This document shows, one piece after another, positions 1 through 8,102 of a DNA stretch of 18,007 nt; within the stretch, counting starts at the first letter, position 1; every line of letters begins with the position of its first letter. The notes beneath the pieces were generated by a model. It did no database searches. It was not told where the DNA came from and saw only the letters and a program-made list of their open reading frames with translations. The stretch is from an uncultured Clostridia bacterium (GTDB taxonomy: Bacteria > Bacillota > Clostridia > UBA1381): NCBI GenBank assembly GCA_910585795.1, contig CAJUFV010000191.1, positions 1 through 18,007 on the forward strand, read 5' to 3'. A program made the position numbers and the translations under genes.

Positions 1-17
1 AATTATAAATTAAACTG

Positions 18-46
18 TTGAGGTTAAAAAGAAATAATGCTATAAT
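18..46 (+). promoter_or_regulatory. sigma-A promoter of the broken AraC gene
   Basis: TTGAGG (18-23), a 17-nt spacer and a perfect TATAAT (41-46) stand just before an AAAGGTGG ribosome binding site (53-60) and an ATG at 68. The promoter of the frameshifted regulator therefore looks intact. Confidence 0.7.
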
Positions 47-67
47 AAAATAAAGGTGGGGTTAAAA

Positions 68-838
68 ATGGAAGTATCAAAAACGGCATATTTTTATTTT
101 AAACTTGAGGATGAACCGTGTACGGATTATAAAAATGGCTGGTATGAATGGTATATGAAGAGAGGGTCATGTATCTGATAATAATGGAAATGATATAGTA
201 GCGGTGCCGGGGACAGTATATCTTGTGCCTCCTGACACTCTTATGTATTTCAATTATGAAAATACTGACAGCTTTACGCATAAGCGTGGATTTTCAGCGC
301 GGAACGCGGTTTTATGGACAGTCTTGCTATTCCTTACAGAATGCCGGTAATTATAAAAAATGTTGATGATTTTGAGCTTCTGCTGTATGAAATGCAGGCG
401 AGACAGATTTCGCAGTCTAAATTTAGTCAAATGCAGCAGGATGCCTATTTAATGCTTATTTTATCGTTTATACATGATGAGATATATCCTTTTAAAAAGG
501 ATTTTTATCTGAAAAAGGGAGATAACTTACAGGAGCTGCGCAACAAAGTAATGAATAGTCTTGCTATACACTGGACAATAGACAGTATTGCGGAAAGAGC
601 TCACATGAGTGCAAGCACGTTTCAGCGTCAGTATAAAGAACTGTATGGAAAGACGTCTATTGCTGATTTGTATGACATGCGCTTCATAAAAGCTAAGAGA
701 TTGCTTGAAACAGGCTATTCTATACCGTATATTCTGCATTCATGCTGTTTTAAGTCTGTGCAGCATTTTTCAGCTTTTTTTAAAAAGCGCGCGGGGATTA
801 CGCCTACCGACTATAAAAAGCAATCAGAAAAGAAATGA
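68..838 (+). pseudogene. AraC-family transcriptional regulator, two frameshifts
   Basis: A cupin-type N-terminal region followed by a C-terminal AraC double helix-turn-helix. It starts at ATG 68 with a good ribosome binding site and reads to about 163 (ending ...YEWYMKRG). It continues one frame over from about 165 to 308 (HVSDNNGNDIVAVPG...FTHKRGFSARNA) and returns to the first frame from about 310 (FMDSLAIPYRMPVII) to the stop at 838. The C-terminal HTH lies in the last ~100 residues (IDSIAERAHMSASTFQRQYKE, then a second helix pair ending in PTDYKK). The joined protein would be about 256 residues, normal for the family. One surplus G in GGG at 164-166 and one missing G near 308-309 would explain both shifts. 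Without repair, translation from 68 stops after 36 residues; the HTH half could start at ATG 314 but has no obvious ribosome binding site. Either real gene decay or two sequencing errors. The regulated genes are not known. Confidence 0.75.
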
Positions 839-912
839 TATATGGAGCTATGGGCTTTGCGATAAAATATATGGGTGTTTATTTGCCATGGTACAGAAAA
901 TGAAATCTGTCA

Positions 913-941
913 TTGTAAATGAGCAAAAGGTGTGGTATAAT
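913..941 (+). promoter_or_regulatory. promoter of the DUF6472-dinB operon
   Basis: TTGTAA (913-918), a 17-nt spacer and TATAAT (936-941), ten bases before the AAAGGAG ribosome binding site at 951-957. No LexA-type CGAAC-N4-GTTCG box was found around it, so damage control by LexA is not supported. Confidence 0.65.
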
Positions 942-963
942 CTTTACTGTAAAGGAGCTTACT

Positions 964-1143
964 ATGGGAAAAAGTAATTGTGAAATGTGTATTAATTATT
1001 ATTATGACGAGGAATACGAGTGCTACACCTGTTCAATGAATCTGGACGAGGATGAAATGTACAGATTTGTGAGAGGACATAATGATGATTGTCATTATTT
1101 CAGAATGGGTGATGATTATACGATTGTCAGGAAACAAAATTAG
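964..1143 (+). CDS. small Cys-containing protein, DUF6472-like
   Basis: A 59-residue acidic protein beginning MGKSNCEMCINYYYDEEYEC. It carries CxxC (residues 6-9), CYTC (20-23) and a further Cys near residue 43 (DDCHYF), so it could bind a metal. An upstream in-frame ATG at 919 exists, but the AAAGGAG at 951-957 sits 6 nt before ATG 964, which I take as the start. From memory this matches the DUF6472 family, often found directly before Y-family polymerases in Clostridia. Here it lies 11 nt before the polymerase and they must be co-transcribed. Its biochemical role is unknown; a link to translesion synthesis is inferred only from the neighbour. Confidence 0.8.
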   Translation: MGKSNCEMCINYYYDEEYECYTCSMNLDEDEMYRFVRGHNDDCHYFRMGDDYTIVRKQN

Positions 1144-1154
1144 GTGATTGGACG

Positions 1155-2351
1155 ATGGAACGAACGATACTTCACTGTGACTGTAATGGCTTTTATGCGT
1201 CAGTAGAATGTGTATTAAGACCTGAACTCAGAGATGTGCCTATGGCTGTGGGCGGTGATGAGGAAATGCGTCATGGAATAATACTGGCTAAAAATGAAAA
1301 GGCAAAAAAATTTAATATTCAGACTGCTGAGACCATATGGCAGGCAAAAAAGAAATGTCCTGAGCTTGTGGTAGTTTCACCTCACCGTGATTTGTATTAT
1401 CAGTATTCAAAGCGTGTCATGGATATTTATAAAAGATATACTGACTATGTGGAATCATTTGGTCTGGACGAGGCATGGCTGGATGTTACTGAAAGCCGTA
1501 TGCTGTTTGGTGACGGAATTACAATAGCGAATGAGCTTCGCAGACTTGTCAGGGAGGAAACAGGTCTTACTATTTCTGTTGGTGTATCCTTCTGTAAGGT
1601 TTTTGCCAAGCTGGGCAGCGACTATAAAAAGCCTGATGCTACCACGGTATTTTCAAAGGGAAACTGGCGTGAGTTCATATATCCGCTGCCGGCGAGGGAT
1701 TTGCTGTTAGTGGGAAAAAAGACAGAACAGGCGCTCGAGCATATGGGAATAAAAACAATAGGACAGCTTGCAGAGACGGATAAAAATTTACTTATAACAC
1801 GTTTTGGGAAGCTGGGAGACGCGCTTTACCGCTATGCAAATGGACTGGATACGGATTCCGTAAAATCAATATACTATAAGGATGAGGTAAAATCTGTTGG
1901 AAACAGTACCACCTTTGACCATGACCTTGTAGGTGAAAATGAGATAAAGGAAGGTATATACGCGCTGTCAGACAGCATTGCTGCCCGTATGAGGAGGAAG
2001 GGAGTTAAATGCACAACTGTTCAGGTTACTATTAAAGACCCGAAATTTAAAACTATAAACCGTCAGCGGAAGCTATGCTATCCTACATATACTTCGCGTG
2101 ATATACGTGAGACAGCGATGGAAATTGTACGAAGGTCATGGAATATGAAGCTTCCTATAAGGATGATAAGTGTTACAGGTACGGGGCTTGTCAGTGAGAG
2201 TACTGTATATGAACAGATAAGCCTGTTTGAAAAAGAGGAGCTTCAAGACAAAAAGGTGGAGCAATTTGAGAAAACCGTGGATGACCTAAAAAAGCGTTTT
2301 GGTGATATTATATCGTTTGGAGGAAATAGAAAAAAGAGTAATAAGCATTAA
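1155..2351 (+). CDS. dinB: Y-family DNA polymerase (DinB / Pol IV type)
   Basis: A 398-residue translesion DNA polymerase that copies past damaged template bases in the cytoplasm. The N-terminal palm motif HCDCNGFYASVE (7-18) supplies catalytic D9 and a tyrosine at the steric-gate position (Y14). SFGLDEAW (101-108) supplies the catalytic D105-E106 pair, and SVGVSFCKVFAKLGSDYKKP follows. A little-finger domain comes after about residue 240. Near the C-terminus is QISLF (354-358), a canonical sliding-clamp binding motif, followed by a ~40-residue basic/helical tail. Length is typical for the family. The start at 1155 follows TAGGTGAT (1141-1148). It forms an operon with the small upstream gene and ends in a strong hairpin. 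Assignment to Pol IV rather than UmuC rests on overall resemblance. Confidence 0.93.
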   Translation: MERTILHCDCNGFYASVECVLRPELRDVPMAVGGDEEMRHGIILAKNEKAKKFNIQTAETIWQAKKKCPELVVVSPHRDLYYQYSKRVMDIYKRYTDYVESFGLDEAWLDVTESRMLFGDGITIANELRRLVREETGLTISVGVSFCKVFAKLGSDYKKPDATTVFSKGNWREFIYPLPARDLLLVGKKTEQALEHMGIKTIGQLAETDKNLLITRFGKLGDALYRYANGLDTDSVKSIYYKDEVKSVGNSTTFDHDLVGENEIKEGIYALSDSIAARMRRKGVKCTTVQVTIKDPKFKTINRQRKLCYPTYTSRDIRETAMEIVRRSWNMKLPIRMISVTGTGLVSESTVYEQISLFEKEELQDKKVEQFEKTVDDLKKRFGDIISFGGNRKKSNKH

Positions 2352-2378
2352 ACGGCACATTTCTATGTGCCGTTTTTT
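2351..2378 (+). terminator. rho-independent terminator after dinB
   Basis: Arms AACGGCACAT (2351-2360) and ATGTGCCGTT (2365-2374) pair perfectly around a 4-nt loop and run into a T stretch. The stem overlaps the dinB stop codon. It lies 6 bp from the stop of the convergent recombinase gene and may also slow minus-strand transcription, although the T tract is weak on that side. Confidence 0.9.
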
Positions 2379-2383
2379 ATATT

Positions 2384-3433
2384 CTATCTGTTTCCCTTTA
2401 TATCAAAGCCGCGCATAACTTCTCTGCGTTTTTCTATTGCGTATTGGGTATAGTATTTATGAGTAACTTCAATATTTTTGTGTCCCATAAGCTCTGCCAC
2501 CATTTTTATGTCTATTCCATCCGCGATAAGATTGCATGCGAATGTACGTCTCAGCGCGTGCGGCCGCGCCTTGTCAGAGTCAAAAATACCAGCGGCAGCA
2601 CAGTATTTTTTTAGTGTTTTTTCAACGCTTTGAGCTGTCATGCGTTTACCAAGGCGGCTCAGAAAAAGCGCTTCGGTATCTGCGGCTTTATCGTTGTTCA
2701 TTCTTTCCTGTATATATGTAAACATTTCATTTTCTACCTGTACAGGCATGAATATTTCCTGCTCGTCACCGCCCTTGCGCGTTACGACGAAGGATGAGGT
2801 GTCAAAGCATACGTCGTGAATATCAAGGTTAATAAGCTCGCTTACTCGGCAGCCGGTGCCGAGATACGCTGTAAAAAGCGCAATATCACGCTGTTTTTTG
2901 TTTTGGTATTCTGAGAGGTCGCGTCCTGTGTAGTATTTTTCGCCGTTATATATTACATCAAGTAAATTGATAGTTTCCTGAGTAGTAAGCGGACGTTTCA
3001 TTTTTTGATGTATTTTTTTGAAGTCGATTTTATCAGTGATATTTTGAGAAATAAGGTCATTTTTGTACAGATACCCGAAAAGTCCTCTTATACCTGAAAG
3101 CTTTCGATTTATACCGTACGAACTGTTACGCCGGATTCGCTTTATATGCTTTCCGTCTATGGTTATGGTATCTGTTTCATATTCTTTTAGATATGCGGTG
3201 AAGCCGTTAAGGTCGCGCAATGTTATCTGCTCCATATGTGATACAGTGAAATCCTCAGTGCGCGTAATATCTTTAAATTTGAATTTTTGCAGATAATCCA
3301 GAAAGATTTTTATATCAATACTGTAGCCGATTTGTGTATTTATGCTCTCGCCGTCATAGGCAATTTCTATATAATCAAAAACAAAATCAGGCAGATTTGA
3401 AAGAAAATTCATAAGTTTGGCATGTTTACTCAT
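2384..3433 (-). CDS. tyrosine recombinase / integrase (XerC/D-like)
   Basis: A 349-residue site-specific recombinase. The N-terminal SAM-like core-binding domain covers about residues 15-130. The catalytic domain carries R196 (GTGCRVSEL), K220 (TRKGG), H292 and R295 (PHALRR), H318 (ELMGHKN) and the nucleophile Tyr, most likely Y327 in THKYYTQ, so the full R-K-H-R-H-Y set is present. The start is fixed by AAGGAGG (complement of 3442-3448) nine bases upstream. No excisionase, phage or conjugation genes adjoin it, and no flanking direct repeats typical of an integrated element were seen. It could be a chromosomal Xer-type resolvase, a solitary invertase or the leftover integrase of a lost element; the sequence does not decide. 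Confidence 0.9.
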   Translation of the reverse strand: MSKHAKLMNFLSNLPDFVFDYIEIAYDGESINTQIGYSIDIKIFLDYLQKFKFKDITRTEDFTVSHMEQITLRDLNGFTAYLKEYETDTITIDGKHIKRIRRNSSYGINRKLSGIRGLFGYLYKNDLISQNITDKIDFKKIHQKMKRPLTTQETINLLDVIYNGEKYYTGRDLSEYQNKKQRDIALFTAYLGTGCRVSELINLDIHDVCFDTSSFVVTRKGGDEQEIFMPVQVENEMFTYIQERMNNDKAADTEALFLSRLGKRMTAQSVEKTLKKYCAAAGIFDSDKARPHALRRTFACNLIADGIDIKMVAELMGHKNIEVTHKYYTQYAIEKRREVMRGFDIKGNR

Positions 3434-3466
3434 GATATAAGCCTCCTTGTTGTGTGCTATAAAGAG

Positions 3467-3489
3467 ATAGTATGAAATTATTATACTAT
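3467..3489. repeat. inverted repeat over the recombinase promoter
   Basis: ATAGTAT (3467-3473) and ATACTAT (3483-3489) are perfect 7-bp arms around a 9-bp centre. The minus-strand -10 box of the recombinase gene (3480-3485) falls in the centre and right arm, so a protein bound here would block the promoter. It may be an operator or a recombinase binding site. Confidence 0.5.
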
Positions 3490-3508
3490 GTTTTTTTTAT
3501 TTGTGCAA
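3480..3508 (-). promoter_or_regulatory. promoter of the recombinase gene
   Basis: Read on the minus strand: TTGCAC (3508-3503), a 17-nt spacer and TATAAT (3485-3480), followed 31 bp on by the AAGGAGG ribosome binding site. Near-consensus sigma-A promoter. Confidence 0.7.
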
Positions 3509-3523
3509 GTGACGATTTTATTC

Positions 3524-3552
3524 TTGCAAAACAGAAGAAAATACTGTATGAT
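3524..3552 (+). promoter_or_regulatory. promoter of the glycosidase-uxuA operon
   Basis: TTGCAA (3524-3529), a 17-nt spacer and TATGAT (3547-3552), with GAGGAGAG (3581-3588) before ATG 3595. It is divergent from the recombinase promoter; the two -35 boxes form an inverted GCAAG/CTTGC pair (3505-3509 and 3523-3527), only 15 bp between -35 boxes, so the two promoters could compete or share an operator. Confidence 0.6.
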
Positions 3553-3594
3553 AGATTTTAGAGGGATTATTTTACAGAAAGAGGAGAGAAGGAT

Positions 3595-5595
3595 ATGGGT
3601 TTTATATTTAATATTAATACTGAAATTAAATATGAGATTAATACAAAGCCTGTGGTAAACGCGGTCAATATTTTAAAGCGCGATATGAACAGGGTATTTA
3701 ATATCACAAAGTTGAAAAAGAACAATATTATTTTGTCAACAGATAAAGCGATGACTGCGGAGAACTATAAAATTTCCGTCGGTGACTGCGTTGTGATTAC
3801 AGCGGGAGATAATCTAGGGTTTGTATACGCTCTTTTACATATCAGTGAAAAATATCTCGGAATAAAACCGTTTTGGTTTTGGATGGAACAGCAGGTGAAA
3901 AAAACTGATTTTACTCAAATTCCTGAGGGTGAATATTTTTCACCGAAATATGCGGTACGGTTTCGAGGCTGGTTTTTCAACGATGAGGTACTGCTTATGA
4001 GATGGAAAGTAAACGGTGATGACAGAGAACCGTGGAGAATGGCGTTTGAAACGCTTCTGCGCTGCGGAGGAAACATTACAATTCCGGGTACTGATAAAAA
4101 TTCACGGTTAAATAGGCAGATGGCGGCGGATATGGGACTCTGGATAACGCATCACCATGCTGAGCCGCTTGGAGCGGAAATGTTTGCAAGAGCGTATCCG
4201 AATATAGCGCCTGATTTCAGTGAAAGACCGGACCTGTTTTATAAGCTGTGGGAGGACGCGGTAATTGAGCAGAAAGATTATAGAGTTGTATGGAATTTGT
4301 GTTTCAGAGGTCAGGGAGACTGCCCTTTCTGGAGTCATGATACAAGCGGAAAGTATGATACGGAGGAAAAACGCGGAGCGCTGATAAGCGCTCTCATTAA
4401 AAAGCAGTGTGATATAGTAAGAAAGTATGTTGATAAGCCGATATTCTGTACAAATCTGTATGGAGAAATAATGGAGCTGTATAATAGCGGATATATAGAG
4501 CTTGATGATGACATTATAAAGGTAAAAGCAGACAACGGATATGGTAAGATGGTAACAAGGCGGCGTGACAATCATTCAGTGAGAGTTTCATCTATGCCTG
4601 TTAAGGGCGGAGGCTGTCAGGGGATTTATTATCATGTGTCTTTTTACGACTTGCAGGCGGCAAATCATATAACCATGCTGCCGAACAGTGTGGATTTTGT
4701 TGACAGAGAGCTTACATCGGTGCTCGAAAATGATGGTAATGATTTTTGGATAATTAATTGTTCAAATGTAAGACCGCATGTTTATTATCTTGATGCGGTA
4801 CGTAAAAAATGGCTGGGAGAAGCCGTTACAGATGACACACACAGCTGCGGCTTTGTTAATGAATATTATGACGGTGACAGCGGTATAGAAAAAGCGTTTT
4901 GCGAGTATTCGAAAGCAATGCCTGCGTATGGTAAAAACAGTGATGAGCATGCCGGCGAACAGTTCTATACAGAGAATACGCGTATTATAGCGCATAATCT
5001 GATTATTGGTAACAGAGGGAAAGTAAAGCAGCTGGAATGGATTGCCGGAAATGGCACGTTTTTTGAGCAGACAGAGCGAATATGCGGTATATGCCGAAAA
5101 AGCTTTAACAAAATAGAAGCATATTTTGAATATTGCGGAAAAACGAGCGGAAAACTGGCGGGAAATGTAAAACGGCTCTTTGATACCACATTGTTTTTAC
5201 AGGTGAAAATACATTATTACTGCGCTAAGGGGATGATAGCTATTGGCTATGCTGTGGCTGAATTTGAAAAAGGGAATTATAAAAAAGCCTTTGTTTATGC
5301 CGGAGACAGCGCGGAGCAGTTTAGTACAGCGCAAAAAGAAATGCGGGAGAGTGAAATCGGTATTTGGGACGGTTTTTATTATAATGACTGCTTCGCGGAT
5401 ATAAAGCACAGCGCGTATCTGATGCGTAAGGCAATGGGATATATTAGAGAGGTTGGAGATAACGTAAGACATGATAAGTGGTATAGAGACATTATGTACG
5501 CACCGGAGGACAGAGATGTTATGCTGTTGCTTGTGACGGATAATCATATGACAGATGAGGAATTATATCAGGCTATTAGGGGAGAACAGAAATGA
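3595..5595 (+). CDS. GH115-type alpha-glucuronidase
   Basis: A 666-residue glycoside hydrolase resembling family GH115, which removes (4-O-methyl-)glucuronic acid from xylan chains. An N-terminal GH20b-like alpha/beta domain (about 1-110, with DNLGFVYALLHISEKYLGI) precedes a TIM-barrel-like region. Family-like motifs are FRGWFFNDE (123-131), GLWITHHHAEPLG (181-193), NLCFRGQGDCPF (234-245), LYGEIMELYNSGY (288-300), VKADNGYGKM (310-319) and GGGCQGIYYHVSFYD (338-352). The last ~200 residues look helical. Many GH115 enzymes are longer and secreted with a C-terminal beta-domain; this one ends early and has no signal peptide, so it should act on imported oligosaccharides. It is first in the operon and its TGA overlaps the next ATG (ATGA). 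The uxuA gene downstream supports glucuronate release. Family assignment is from motif memory, and its exact substrate is uncertain. Confidence 0.78.
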   Translation: MGFIFNINTEIKYEINTKPVVNAVNILKRDMNRVFNITKLKKNNIILSTDKAMTAENYKISVGDCVVITAGDNLGFVYALLHISEKYLGIKPFWFWMEQQVKKTDFTQIPEGEYFSPKYAVRFRGWFFNDEVLLMRWKVNGDDREPWRMAFETLLRCGGNITIPGTDKNSRLNRQMAADMGLWITHHHAEPLGAEMFARAYPNIAPDFSERPDLFYKLWEDAVIEQKDYRVVWNLCFRGQGDCPFWSHDTSGKYDTEEKRGALISALIKKQCDIVRKYVDKPIFCTNLYGEIMELYNSGYIELDDDIIKVKADNGYGKMVTRRRDNHSVRVSSMPVKGGGCQGIYYHVSFYDLQAANHITMLPNSVDFVDRELTSVLENDGNDFWIINCSNVRPHVYYLDAVRKKWLGEAVTDDTHSCGFVNEYYDGDSGIEKAFCEYSKAMPAYGKNSDEHAGEQFYTENTRIIAHNLIIGNRGKVKQLEWIAGNGTFFEQTERICGICRKSFNKIEAYFEYCGKTSGKLAGNVKRLFDTTLFLQVKIHYYCAKGMIAIGYAVAEFEKGNYKKAFVYAGDSAEQFSTAQKEMRESEIGIWDGFYYNDCFADIKHSAYLMRKAMGYIREVGDNVRHDKWYRDIMYAPEDRDVMLLLVTDNHMTDEELYQAIRGEQK

Positions 5596-6027
5596 TTTTT
5601 GGAGTTGATTATTATCCTGAGAAATGGGATAGAAGCGAATGGGAAAGTCAGGCAAAACTGATAAAGGATGGTGGCTTTAATACTGTCAGAATGGGTGAGT
5701 TCGCATGGAGCCTGTTTGAAAAGCAAGAGGGAAGTTTTAATTTTGCGTTTCTTGACGAAGCGATAGATATACTTGCGTGTGAGGATATAAATGTCATTTT
5801 TGGAACGCCTACCGCTTGTGCGTATCATAGCGCAAAGCGCGGATGTAAAAATAACAGAGGCGCCTTATGGAGTGGAGATTGTGAAGCGTGATGGGTATAT
5901 AATTATTATTAATCATAATGAAAACACTGTTGACACAGGTATAAAAGGAGTATCTCTTATAACAGATACTAAATTTGACGGTATACTTGACGGCTATGGT
6001 GTAGAATTTATAAAATGGGGAGAGTAA
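5592..6027 (+). pseudogene. GH42 beta-galactosidase remnant, catalytic middle deleted
   Basis: Residues 1-75 from ATG 5592 read as the start of a GH42 beta-galactosidase: GVDYYPEKWDRSEWE, then GFNTVRMGEFAWSLFEKQEG, LDEAIDIL and VIFGTPTA. After about 5815 that frame becomes nonsense and stops at 5891. In the +1 frame, from about 5818 to the stop at 6027, the protein reads like the GH42 C-terminal end: LVRIIAQSADVKITEAPYGVEIVKR, then GYIIIINHNENTV and DGYGVEFIKW. GH42 enzymes are about 650-690 residues, so roughly 1.5 kb, including both catalytic glutamates, is missing and the ends are joined out of frame. The deletion joint lies at about 5806-5825. The start codon overlaps the GH115 stop, so the gene was translationally coupled. 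The product cannot be an active enzyme; an assembly collapse is the other explanation. Confidence 0.85.
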
Positions 6028-6030
6028 AAA

Positions 6031-8091
6031 ATGGAATATAAATTTAAGGAATATAAGGAAACACCATTGCTTAAAAAGCATCTTAATATGGGTGGTAAAA
6101 ACCCTGACGGAGAGGAAATAAATCTGACCAGCCGTTATTTTACACGGGGTGGGAAGCCGTTTATAGGCGTTATGGGAGAGTTTCATTTTTCCAGATATGA
6201 CCGGCATGAATGGCAAAAAGAGCTTGCTAAAATGAAGGCTGGCGGCATTACAATTGTTTCAACCTATTTGTTCTGGATTTACCATGAGGAAACAGAAGGC
6301 GCGTATGATTTTACGGGTGATAATAACGTACGCGCATTTGTTGAGACTTGCGCTGATATTGGGCTTGATGTGGTTATTCGTATAGGACCGTGGGCGCATG
6401 GTGAATGCCGTAACGGAGGATTTCCTGACTGGCTTATGAGAAAATCGTTTGCGCTTCGTGATAATAATGGGGAATATCTTGCCCTTGTGCGAAAGTGGTA
6501 TGGCAGGATTTATGATGAGGTAAGAGGACTGTTTTATAAAGACGGTGGTAACATTATCGCGGTACAGCTTGAAAACGAGTTTGTTGATAATGCGGAGCAT
6601 ATTGCAAAGCTAAAGGAAATCGCGGTAGAATGCGGGCTTATTGCTCCGCTTTATACTGTCACAGGCTGGAACAGCGCGGCTGGAGCAAAAATACCGATAG
6701 ATGAGGTTGTTCCGGTATTTGGAGGATATTGTGAAGCGCCGTGGGAAAATCATATAAAAAGATTGAATCCGTCGCCGCATTACTTTTTTAATCGAATGAG
6801 AAATGACAGTGCCATTGGCACAGACCTTATAGCGCGGACAGATAATGACGGCTGGCAGCTTCCATATGAAAGGTATCCTTTTGCCACATGCGAGCTGGGC
6901 GGCGGAATACAGGTGACACACCACAGACGGCCGATTATAAAGCCTATGGATATTTATGCGGTATCACTTGTAAAAATAGGTGACGGGAATAATCTTGTCG
7001 GATATTACATGTATCACGGAGGAACAAATAAAATAGGTACAAAATCTACGCTTAACGAGTCAAAGGCTACAGGTTATCCTAACGATTATCCGATATTATC
7101 GTATGATTTTCAGGCCCCGTTGTCGGAGTACGGCGAAGTGCGTGAGCATTATGGGTTGTTGAATATGCTTCATATGTTTGTACAGGATTTTGGTGAAATA
7201 ATTGCACCTATGGAAGCAGTTGATGCTAAATATGCCCTTCCTCCGGAGGATACTGCTTCGCTTAGGTATGGTATGAGGACAGACGGAACCGGAGGATTCG
7301 TATTTGTTAATCATTATCAGCGTCTTACAAAGCTGAAAGACATTAAAGGCGCAGTTATAAATACGGGGACAGTAAAATTTCCGGCGATTGATGTGAAGGG
7401 TGATATAAGCTTTTTTATGCCGTTTAATATGAATTTAGATATACAGAATGGCGGCTCTGTTTTGCTTGAATACGCAGCGGCTCAGCCTCTGTGCAGACAG
7501 GATGACACATTCTTTTTTGCGGAAATACCGAATATACAGGCGGAATACAAATTTGGGGACAGACAGGTATTCAATGACAATATTATAGAGTATCACGGTG
7601 TCAGAATTGTCACAGTATCATTTGACAGAGCAAAGTATATGCGTAAGCTGTCAGGGACGGTATATATAGGAGACAGATGTAATTTATATGAGGAAAACGG
7701 AAAAATATATTCAGCTGAGGACGGTGACTTTGAGTGTGTAAAATGGAACGGCAGTGAGTTTGAGGCGTTCACTGTAAATCAGCCGTATAGAAAAACAAAT
7801 ATTATTATAGAGGATACTGTGGACGCTCCGTTTAATCCAAAGTATAAAGAGGAATTAAGTATTGGAGGGGACAGAAAAATCACATGGAAGAAAATAAGCG
7901 CGGATAGCGCGTATGGATTTGCTGAGATAAGCTATACAGGTGATACCGCTCAGTTATATGTTGATGGAGAGTTGGCGGCAGATGACTATTATTATGGAAA
8001 GCCATGGAGAGTGCCGTGTAAAATAATTTACGGAAAAGAATGTTACATTGCGATATCAGAAATAAAAGATGATTTTTACAAAGAATTTTAG
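6031..8091 (+). CDS. GH35 beta-galactosidase
   Basis: A 686-residue retaining glycosidase of family GH35, removing terminal beta-galactose. The TIM barrel carries FIGVMGEFHFSRYDRHEW (44-61), STYLFWIYHE (77-86), IRIGPWAHGECRNGGFPDWL (116-135), GGNIIAVQLENEF (172-184, acid/base E183), ATCELGGGIQVTHHRR (285-300, nucleophile E288) and GYYMYHGGTN (324-333). Beta-sandwich domains follow to the C-terminus. No signal peptide is seen, so it is cytoplasmic. GGGGAGAG at 6017-6024 places the start at 6031, three bases after the GH42 remnant's stop, and its own stop overlaps the ribosome binding site of uxuA. As the GH42 gene beside it is destroyed, this is the operon's only intact beta-galactosidase. The unusually diverged GH35 sequence could mean a different galactoside or exo-glycosidic specificity. 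Confidence 0.92.
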   Translation: MEYKFKEYKETPLLKKHLNMGGKNPDGEEINLTSRYFTRGGKPFIGVMGEFHFSRYDRHEWQKELAKMKAGGITIVSTYLFWIYHEETEGAYDFTGDNNVRAFVETCADIGLDVVIRIGPWAHGECRNGGFPDWLMRKSFALRDNNGEYLALVRKWYGRIYDEVRGLFYKDGGNIIAVQLENEFVDNAEHIAKLKEIAVECGLIAPLYTVTGWNSAAGAKIPIDEVVPVFGGYCEAPWENHIKRLNPSPHYFFNRMRNDSAIGTDLIARTDNDGWQLPYERYPFATCELGGGIQVTHHRRPIIKPMDIYAVSLVKIGDGNNLVGYYMYHGGTNKIGTKSTLNESKATGYPNDYPILSYDFQAPLSEYGEVREHYGLLNMLHMFVQDFGEIIAPMEAVDAKYALPPEDTASLRYGMRTDGTGGFVFVNHYQRLTKLKDIKGAVINTGTVKFPAIDVKGDISFFMPFNMNLDIQNGGSVLLEYAAAQPLCRQDDTFFFAEIPNIQAEYKFGDRQVFNDNIIEYHGVRIVTVSFDRAKYMRKLSGTVYIGDRCNLYEENGKIYSAEDGDFECVKWNGSEFEAFTVNQPYRKTNIIIEDTVDAPFNPKYKEELSIGGDRKITWKKISADSAYGFAEISYTGDTAQLYVDGELAADDYYYGKPWRVPCKIIYGKECYIAISEIKDDFYKEF

Positions 8092-8102
8092 GAGGATGAA
8101 AA

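Noticed and set aside
1100..1170. LexA box near dinB because of CGAAC at the gene start
   Set aside because: No matching GTTCG half-site at the proper distance.
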